64,000 bases of DNA. Origin: Cristatella mucedo. Lineage: Eukaryota; Bryozoa; Phylactolaemata; Cristatellidae. Below the pieces are notes generated by a model. The model saw only the letters and a list, made by a program, of their open reading frames with translations, had not been told where the DNA came from and made no database searches. The DNA lies in assembly GCA_009760855.2 (NCBI GenBank), contig WPIO01000003.1, positions 2,221,001-2,285,000 on the forward strand, in the 5' to 3' direction. This document shows positions 26,201 to 35,200 of this stretch, piece after piece (the first letter of the stretch is position 1; each line of letters begins with the position of its first letter). Position numbers and translations under genes: made by a program.

Positions 26201-29200
26201 TGGAAAGTTTTGAAAGCAAGTCCTACCGTCTGGCCGGCGTAGTAAGTACATCTGTCCTCAAGAGGCTAGAAGCAAGCTAGTGTAGCTTTCTTCAGTCATC
26301 AGCTATTAGGATCGGGTGGGTGGGGCCTGAAGAGGACAGGCAATGACCAATCGGCACGGTCTGCACTTAACTCTCGGTGTTCCAGAGGAGAGAGTTTGCT
26401 AAATGTCAGATGCACTTCGAAGATACAGTCTTGTGCAGCTGTTCTTAACCTTTACTTGAGAGAGTTTGCTAGTGCCCTAGCTTCGCCCTAGTGGCTCAAT
26501 GCTGAGGGCCAGGTTTGGCCACGTGACTGTTTAGCTTTGCAAAGCGATTCATCGACTTCACTTGGCACACATGCGTGTGTGCTAGATAGGCAGGGCGGAC
26601 TTACATAGGAAGGCAGCGCAGCACTGACTCTGCTGCCTACGTACTTAATAATAATAATACTAATGATAATTCACTTGATAAAGCGCCCTCAGAGAACTCA
26701 ATCTCTTTCTAGGCGCTTTACATTTGCTGCAAAGGGAAACGCGATTGAATGGTGAGTAATATCATGCTTGATAAACAACACGAATAACATGGTTAGGGGT
26801 GACATGCACAGGGTCAGCATGCAAGTGTGATTAGTGGCAGGCATGCACAGTGTCGGCACGCATAAGCAAATGAAAGACGAATCACAGGGACCCACTAAAT
26901 GCTGTCCTAAATAGGTGTTTCTAAGTTCTTTTTAAATGTGGTCAAGTCAGGGGATGTTCTGACGCAAGTTGGGAGGGATTTCCAGGCTTTGGGAGCATAC
27001 GAAGTAAATGCACTGTCTCCAAAGGATTTGAGGGGTATTGGTAGACTGTTGGATTCCGAAAAAAGGGTGGTACGATGCTTGGCCTGATGGGGGGAGTAGA
27101 TCTGAGAGATAGGCTGGAGCCAAAGAATGAAGTGACCTAAAAGTGAGCGACAAAACCTTGAAGTCAATCCGTTACTTGACTGGTAGCCAGTGCAGGTCGG
27201 CAAGAAGTGGTTTGATGTGGCACCTGCGACTCTCACGACAGAAAAGCCTAGCTGCACAGTTTTGCACCAGCTGCAATCGCCTGATCGCATATGCTGGTAG
27301 GCCAGTAAGCAGTGAGTTGCAGAAGTCGAGACAGGATGTCACGAATGCATGGACCAACTTGGACGTGGTATCCTTATCTAAACAATCCCGAATTTTAGCA
27401 CTGTTATGTAGCTGAAAGAAGGCAGACTTGACTGTGGAGCTGATGTGGTCGTCTAACGAGAGGTCACTTTGGAACATGACACCTAGATTTCGAGCTGATT
27501 CAACACGAGACATGCTGGCAGAGCCAATTTTGAGGGTCAGCCTTTCCAATTTGTGAATCACACTGGGTTTGCCCATAACTAGTAAGTTAGTTTTATCATC
27601 ATTTAGTTTTAGAAAATTTGTTGCCATCTATGTGCGGATGTCATCAGTACATGCTGCAAGTGAGTTGAGAGAATTCGAGGTGCTCAAAGGCTGGGAGGGA
27701 TCAAATCAAAGGTACAACTGAGTGTCATCTGCATAGAAGTGAAAGCCTTGATTGTGCTTGGCAATCACATCAGCAAGAGGGAGAGTATAAACCGTGAAAA
27801 GAACCGGACCTAGCACGGAGCCCTGAAGTACCCCATATTTCAGAGGTACCTTGGATGATCTTTGTCCATTCACGTGAATACTTGGGACTCTCCCACTGAG
27901 GTAGGACCTGAAGCATTGCAGAGCAGTGCCAGTGATGCCCAGGCGAGATGAGAGGCACTCTAGAAGAACTTCGAGATCGACAGTATCAAAAGCTGCAGAA
28001 AGATGGAGCAAAACAAGCAGAGACACTCTACCTATGTCTGCATTCCTAAGTAGGTCGTTGTACACCCTAAGCAATCTGACTCTGTGGAGTGATTAGCTCT
28101 AAAGCCAGACTGGAACTTACTAGCAAGGTTTGAAGTTTCAATATATGAGTTCAGCTGGTGTGCCACGGCCCGTTCCAGTGTCTTTGATAGGAATGGTAGA
28201 AGGGAGACTGGGTGGCAGTTGTTCAAGTTCTCTTGGTCTAGTGTAGCTTTCTTGAGAAATGGTCTGACTACAGCTTTTTGGAAAGGTGCTGGGACATGAC
28301 CTGAGGCTAATGACATATTGATGATGTTAGTTATGCATGGCAGCAGCAGATCAATGCAACGTAGGAGCAGGACAGTAGGAATAGAGTCCTGAGGACTTGT
28401 TGTCTTCTCTGATTTGGATATGAACTTCAGGACGAGATATCTAGTGACCAGCTTAAATGTAGACATTGAGGTGCAGCCAGGAATCGGGAACAGCATTCTA
28501 GGGGGGATGCTGTCATCGCACGGACAGACTCCCTGATCTTGTCTATCTTCTGCACAAAGAATCGAGAGAAGTGATCGGCTAGATCTTCACAAGGATCATC
28601 AGGTAAGGAGCTAATCTGGGATCGATTGAGGAGATGGTTAATCGTCGACATCAGCATTTTTGGATTGTGCATCTGTGATTCTACAATGTTTCTATAGAAG
28701 CTAGACTTGGCCTTTGCTAGGATCGATTGGTACGACCTACAGTAGTCTTCATGTGCCTGTCGATGGACAGTTGGTCCTGATCTTGTGTACGCTTTTTCAA
28801 GCTTTCGCTTAGTAGACCTGGCTAGTTTAATTAATGTCTGTGATAAACCATAGGCCATCTGGGCGAGGGCGCACAGTGCGCTTAGTCAGAGGTGCAAACT
28901 CGTCGAGCGTGTCAGCTAGTGTTGTGTTGTAGCTATCAACCAATAATGACAGATCGGAGGGAGGACTGAGAAGCAGAGGCGAAGCAGATATTCTCGCACG
29001 GAGAGCATCGATATCAAGGGTCTTGAGGTTTTGCGATTCACAGGTTATTTTAGAGGAGGAGGTGGGCACACACTGTAGATTGAATGAGATCTGCACGTTG
29101 CCCGATAAACAGGATTTGGTAATAATTGGTGATGACAAAGTGCAGTTGTATGAGAAAATCTGGTCGAGTGTGTGACCCTTGATGTGAGTAGGCCATGTAC

Positions 29201-32200
29201 ATGAGCCACAAGAGACAATGAGTCGGTCAATACGCGAAGTTCAGTGCTGAAGGCGTCAGATAAGTTATCAAAGTGAACGTTGAAATCACTCATAAGGAGG
29301 AAGGATCGATTTCTTGCACACAGAATCGAAATGAGATCAGATAAATCCGAGATAAAGAAGGATTTGGTAACTGGTGGGCGATAGACTACTGCCACTATCG
29401 GTAGCTTCTTTTCGGGTGAGACCAAGACAATTGATTGAAAAGACTGTTTCGAAGGTACTTCAAATGGCTTGAAGTTGAATTTCGAGCGCACGATAACAGC
29501 TACCCTACCTCCAGTTTTGATTGATCTAGGTGTGTGAAAGAATGAGAAACCAGTCGGCGTCGCCCCTTTAATTGTCGGACAGTTGATCGATTTTAACCAA
29601 GTTTCAGTTAGGGCGAGCAGGTCGATACCATTTTCAGAAATAAGGTCACTTATTACCAGAGGTTTATTGCACATTGAGCAAGGATTCCAAAGGCAAGCGT
29701 TAAGTCTGCCCGATGGAGTTATAACTTGCCTGATGACCACTAAGTTAGAGAAATTCACAGTGACACATGTGGGGGAGCGTGCTGAGCGGTTCGAGACAGT
29801 GCTAGGAATACCAAACGAGCGGGTACTCAGCTCGAAGTGTCCCACGAACGGCATCTGAGCTGGCAGTTCCGGCCACCTCGGCGGCTCCGGGGCGCTTTTC
29901 TTTTGTTAATGCATAGTTCACGAACTTAGCAACAGCATTAATATCTAGGAAGGCATATGATCTACGATGACGGAGCGACAACAGCTGCCGACGATCATAA
30001 GTAACATGCAGGTGACTATCCACCGGCGTCGCTAAGGCAGCCGCCGGCATCGGAGACCCAGTAGCTAAAGCGATAAGCGTTTAGATAGCCATAGGCACGT
30101 AGTTTCTTACGCGCTACTGTTAAATAACAATCAGAATAACTTTAAACAGGTCTTAGCTGTATTCCGTTTGCCGAGCTGGTTTGGTCCAGCGGTTAAGGTG
30201 CTCGCCCCGACCGAGGTATGGCTGAGGTCGTGGGCTAGAGTCCCGAGGCATATGTGAAGCGCCTGAATAGAGTTTAAGTTCTCTTGGGGCGCTATATAAA
30301 TGAATTATTCAATTATTTATTATCGTTTCCGTATACGATTATCACAAGAACTTTGGTTTTCGGAAGAATTCTGCAACGAACACGAATGCACACGAGAGCC
30401 CTCTATGTCAGGAGGCGGGAACACTTAGCAGGTGAGCTTTTCTGTATGTAGAGCGCAGTGCACCCACTGCGAACTCGGATTTAACATGGCACTGCTGTGG
30501 CACTGCTCATCTCTTTAGCAGACTCTGATCTGGTCACCCCCTGCAAGCCTTTCTTAGCAGTATAGGTGTAAGCCTAGCCACTTGCAAACAAGATGGTTGA
30601 ACTGTCGTACCGTGAACGCTGCTGCATTCACTTGGCAAGCCAAGCTGATGCGTTGGATGCTGCTGCATGCACGTTTGTTGGAGTATTAGCAAGTGCGTGC
30701 TGGCTAATTGATGATGTGTCAGCTTCTATTGATCTATCATTCTTTTAGCTTCCGTGATGTACTCCTATTATATCAAGATCGTCCCAACGCTGTACAGCAA
30801 AATCGATGGCCAGGTATGTCGCACTGAGGAAGTGCACATTTTTTTGTTATTAGTTATAGGCTTGTACTTGTCTTTACAAAGCCTATCAATTCTGTGTACC
30901 TCTAAATTTTTACATCTGTTATGAATATATGCATTCTCGTGGAAGACATGGCAGTTCATATTGTTATTACCGATGCATGTTTGTTTCTTTATTTCTATAT
31001 TGTATAGATGTCTATAAGTTGGCTTCAGTAATTTAGCTTGCACCTTTCTATTCTTAGGTTAGCCAAACGAACCATTTAAACCTTTCTTTCATTTGAACCT
31101 TTACTGTGTAGAGATTCCACCTTTGCCTCCAACTGTAGAACAGATTTTTGGTGCTGACTGGTCTAGCCAATCCATTTCCATGCTTATGCTATTGCAGTTA
31201 TGCTGTTTGCATTATTATTTTTTTCTCAAATGAATTTGTTCTTTTAATTTTTTTGATGGCTTGTTTGAGAAAACGACAATCAAGAGTCTATGGATTGAAC
31301 TTATATTGTGAACTGGCCTTTGTGGCTACTTAGGCCGATCAGTACTAACTTTAGTTACATTAAGCTGTCGCATCACGTGACTACTTCATGTATCCTCATG
31401 CTGATCTTATGCAATTACGCTCAGCCTTGCTTTACTCAAGACTTACCATTCACCGTTGAGTCAATACTCAGAACTTACACACGTAGTTAGCTATTTCGGC
31501 AGCGAGTAGCATTACAGTGAATTGCTGTTATGCTTATAGATAAAAAGATTATTTCATTTGTATAGGACCTTAAGAGAACTTTATTTCTATCCAGGGGTTA
31601 ATATATGCTGCTGGGTTTGAGCCCGTGACCATTATCGTTAAGTGTGGATGTCGAAAAAATACAGAACATTTTTTAATTTGTCCAGCAATTGAATATCTGT
31701 TTAGGTTACCATTAATTAACAGACACGTAAAAATGGGAAGTAAACCGGAAGCAACCCACCTGCTCTCTTTACAGCATATGTACAGTTCCTAGAAAGAGAT
31801 TGAGTTCTCCCAGTGTTCTATACAAATGTATTATTATTTTATACCTATGAATAGAAATTTACCACTCCCGTAATTAAATGCGACTTGTCGCCCAACTTGT
31901 TGAATCTTGGTACGTAAAGGTACATAATGATATAATAATGATACACTTGATAAAGAAACCCCAGATAACTCAATCTCTTTCTAGGCGCTGCACATTTGCT
32001 GCAAAGGAAACACGATCGAATGGTGACTGGTATCATTCTTGATAAACAGCATGAATAACATTGTTAGGGGTGACATGTCAGGGTCAGCATGCAAGTGTGG
32101 TTAGTGGCAGCATGCAGAAGTCTCAGCTTGCATAAGCATGTTTGCAGCTTGTTGAGGTACATGCTTGCTACTTTTAAACAGCTTTGCTTCCAATGTAACT

Positions 32201-35200
32201 TTGTGCCTTACAAAGTCTTTAATTATTGCAATGCTTCATGGATCAACAGGAAATTTGAGATGTGAGTTCACGTCTGCTTGTAAGGCACTACAGTTAGTTT
32301 ATTTCTGATTTCGGTTTGAATGAGTATTGCTATACATGTCCATTATTGCAGAAAATACAGCATAGTCATCTTATCCTTGTAATTAGTAATGGTCAAAACT
32401 TTCGATCCCATTTCTAGCAGTTGTATCTATTGGCAGCTACCCTATGCAAATATTCGATTGTTGGACACAACTTTTCTGTATCTTCTCGACATTTACCATT
32501 AAAAGCAAACAACTTTAACGAGTAATATTAGCTGATTTAACAGCCTTATTTGTAAAGCAGCAGAAGACCCCAAACGGCTACCACCATCACCATTTGCAGT
32601 TGGCCATAAAGGTTCGCTCACTACAGGATTCGAATTCACGACCTCCGTCGAGAAGAGCAAGCACCTTACCTCCTGAGCTATCACGAACCTTATCACTGGC
32701 CCAGACCAGTAGGGTTGATGATCTGCCCCGATACCCACCCAGCTTATATTGAAAGTCATCCGACACTGTCTACTCATTTGATTTTGATTAGAATTAATTT
32801 TTGTTATTGTAATGCTATCGGTTCGTCGGCATAGCTGGATTAACATGTGCATTCTTCATGTAAATTCGAATTTTTGGGAAATCGTGTGACTGAGAATCGC
32901 TCAATTTATTCCCCTCTTCAGAAAAACCGTGCATTCATACCATCATATGGTAATGGGCCGGCTTCTTAATTCTCAGCCTCAAGCCTTAGGAGCAGAAGAT
33001 TAGATGCTGACAAGTTTTTACGAGATAAATTCTGCAGATATCGATTGTGAAGCACAAGATAAGCACCCAAGAATGAGCTCACGTTCATCCTAGTTGAAGC
33101 TGGAAGAATTGGGTGACTAGTTGCTCATTGCCTTGCCACCATTGCCAGAGCTTGCAAATGTGCTAGAGGATCCGGCCGAGAATCGGCTGTTGTTGGTGGC
33201 TTTGTTTTGATGAACCTGATTTTCGCGGCTCCTCTTTATGCTCAGCGGTGTACTCGTGAAATTCCTCCGAAGCTGCTCGCGGTAAGCCGTTCTTGCCAGT
33301 TGCCATCTTATTTCAGACTGTATACAGTAATCAGTTCTCAGTCACAAAGCACGTGAAAGCTGTTGGCAGTGGCACGGGAGAGCAAGGGCTGCCCGGTGCC
33401 TTTTTCATCTACGAATTGTCACCGATGATGGTCAAGTACTCAGAGCGGCACAAGTAAGTGTCTGCTTGGCAGCTGTCGACTGATGTGCTCTGCCTAGCGT
33501 TGCCCCGAGGTCCGAGCTCATTTTCCAGAAATATATTCATAGAGTTTCCTGGGTTGAAAGAGCGTGTCCACTACCTAATAGCTGCTGAACTGATAAGTGG
33601 AGCGTCTGGGAGTGTGAGCCCTCACTGCTCACTAATACCGTCGAAGGGGCCCCTTATTGTCCATACTAAGATGCGAAGCAAATGCCCATCTATGCATTTC
33701 ATTTTTATTTGTGTAGCGCCCTAGGAGAACTTGGTCTCCCTGTAGGCGCTTTGTCTGCGAACCTGGTTGCTAAAGACAGCCACCTTATCCCTGTGGCCAA
33801 CCAGGGTTGACTGTGCTCTTCTTAAACCACAAACCTGTCGTAAAAAGTCACCTCGTTTGCCACGTTTTGTATGTACCTTGACATTGTAGCTACTGTCTTC
33901 TCATGGCAATTGTCGTCTGAGCTGCCGAATGAATTACAACGGCCTGGTGATCATGTCTGGAATGTGAACAAAAATCGACGATCTAATAGTGAAGGTTTTC
34001 ATCCACAAGACTCCTGCGTCATAGCCTTTTGAGTATTTATGGAACTCTTCCAAGCACGCTAGCATGCGTTAGTTGATATTTGGGTCGGTACAGTTCACTT
34101 CGGTGAGCAGAAATTTACCTTGAACACTGCCTCATAATCTTTTGTATGCAATATAAGCAGCAATTTAATTAAAGCCTGGGCTTGATAGCCATGTGTTGAA
34201 TGCTGAAGGAAGAGAAGTCTTGATTGCCCAATACAATTGCAATCAAGTCCGCTGGTTTTTACCCACTCCCAGCAACGTGGTCGACCCGAATCTGTCGTTG
34301 GTCTTTCAGGCTAAAAATCTCCGAGCCGCAGGGCGAAAGAGCTTCTCACGACGCGTAGCAGTATTTAATAAGCTCTCAGAAGTAAGTACAACAGCAGTAC
34401 AGACTTTCTTAGACGGCTGAGCCGTGATAGCCCAAGAGGTAAGGTGCTCGCTCTTCACGACCGAGGTCTTGGGCTCGAATCATGCAAGGGGTGGTCCTGT
34501 ATTGCCAAATGCAAGCGATGCTGATTGATGTCAAGGCTCTTCAGCCGTTATACAAACGAGGCTGTTAAATCAGCTAATAGGTGTAGGTCGGTTTTTTGGC
34601 AACTAGTCCAAGTTTTGTTAGTGATGAAGCGCCTGCTTTTGTCTGGGTATCGTAGCCACCAGTAATGTCGACTCCACAACATTCGAAGCCGCTAGAAAAG
34701 AGCGTCCACTGGGATTTATGGATTGGGATTGCTACTTAGTCGTTGGCCTAAGTCGTTTCTATGAGGTTTTAATGGGGCAACTGATTGGGCCAATCAATGA
34801 CGGTAGTAGACGAGTAATGAAACGAGTTTCTGACCCGATTCACAGTATGGTTTAGGTCATTATCCTGCTGAGTCATAAGTTTATTTTCTCAAAGAATTAT
34901 GGCTGAAGAAAATTCCCACGTTCTGAAGCAATTCGATGTACTACTTCAGGCCCACAATTCCAGGAATGAGATGCTGTGACCAGATGTTGGCACGAAAACT
35001 CCTCTCATATTTTCTTCCGCTGCTGAAGAGGTGGCGTTTTTTATTCCAAAAGAGCTGACATGAGCTCTTGCCGTTCCAATAGAGCCATCACCAGCCTTTT
35101 ATCATGAGCTGACCGTCGTTGCTCAGCCCATCACAGCCTACTTGCTTCCCACAGTTTTACTCAGCTTTAATCTGCTTTCTACCCCAGCTGGCGAAACATG

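Noticed and set aside
26907-29854. Separate host genes from the many minus-strand frames
   Set aside because: They are consecutive frameshifted parts of one LINE EN-RT ORF.
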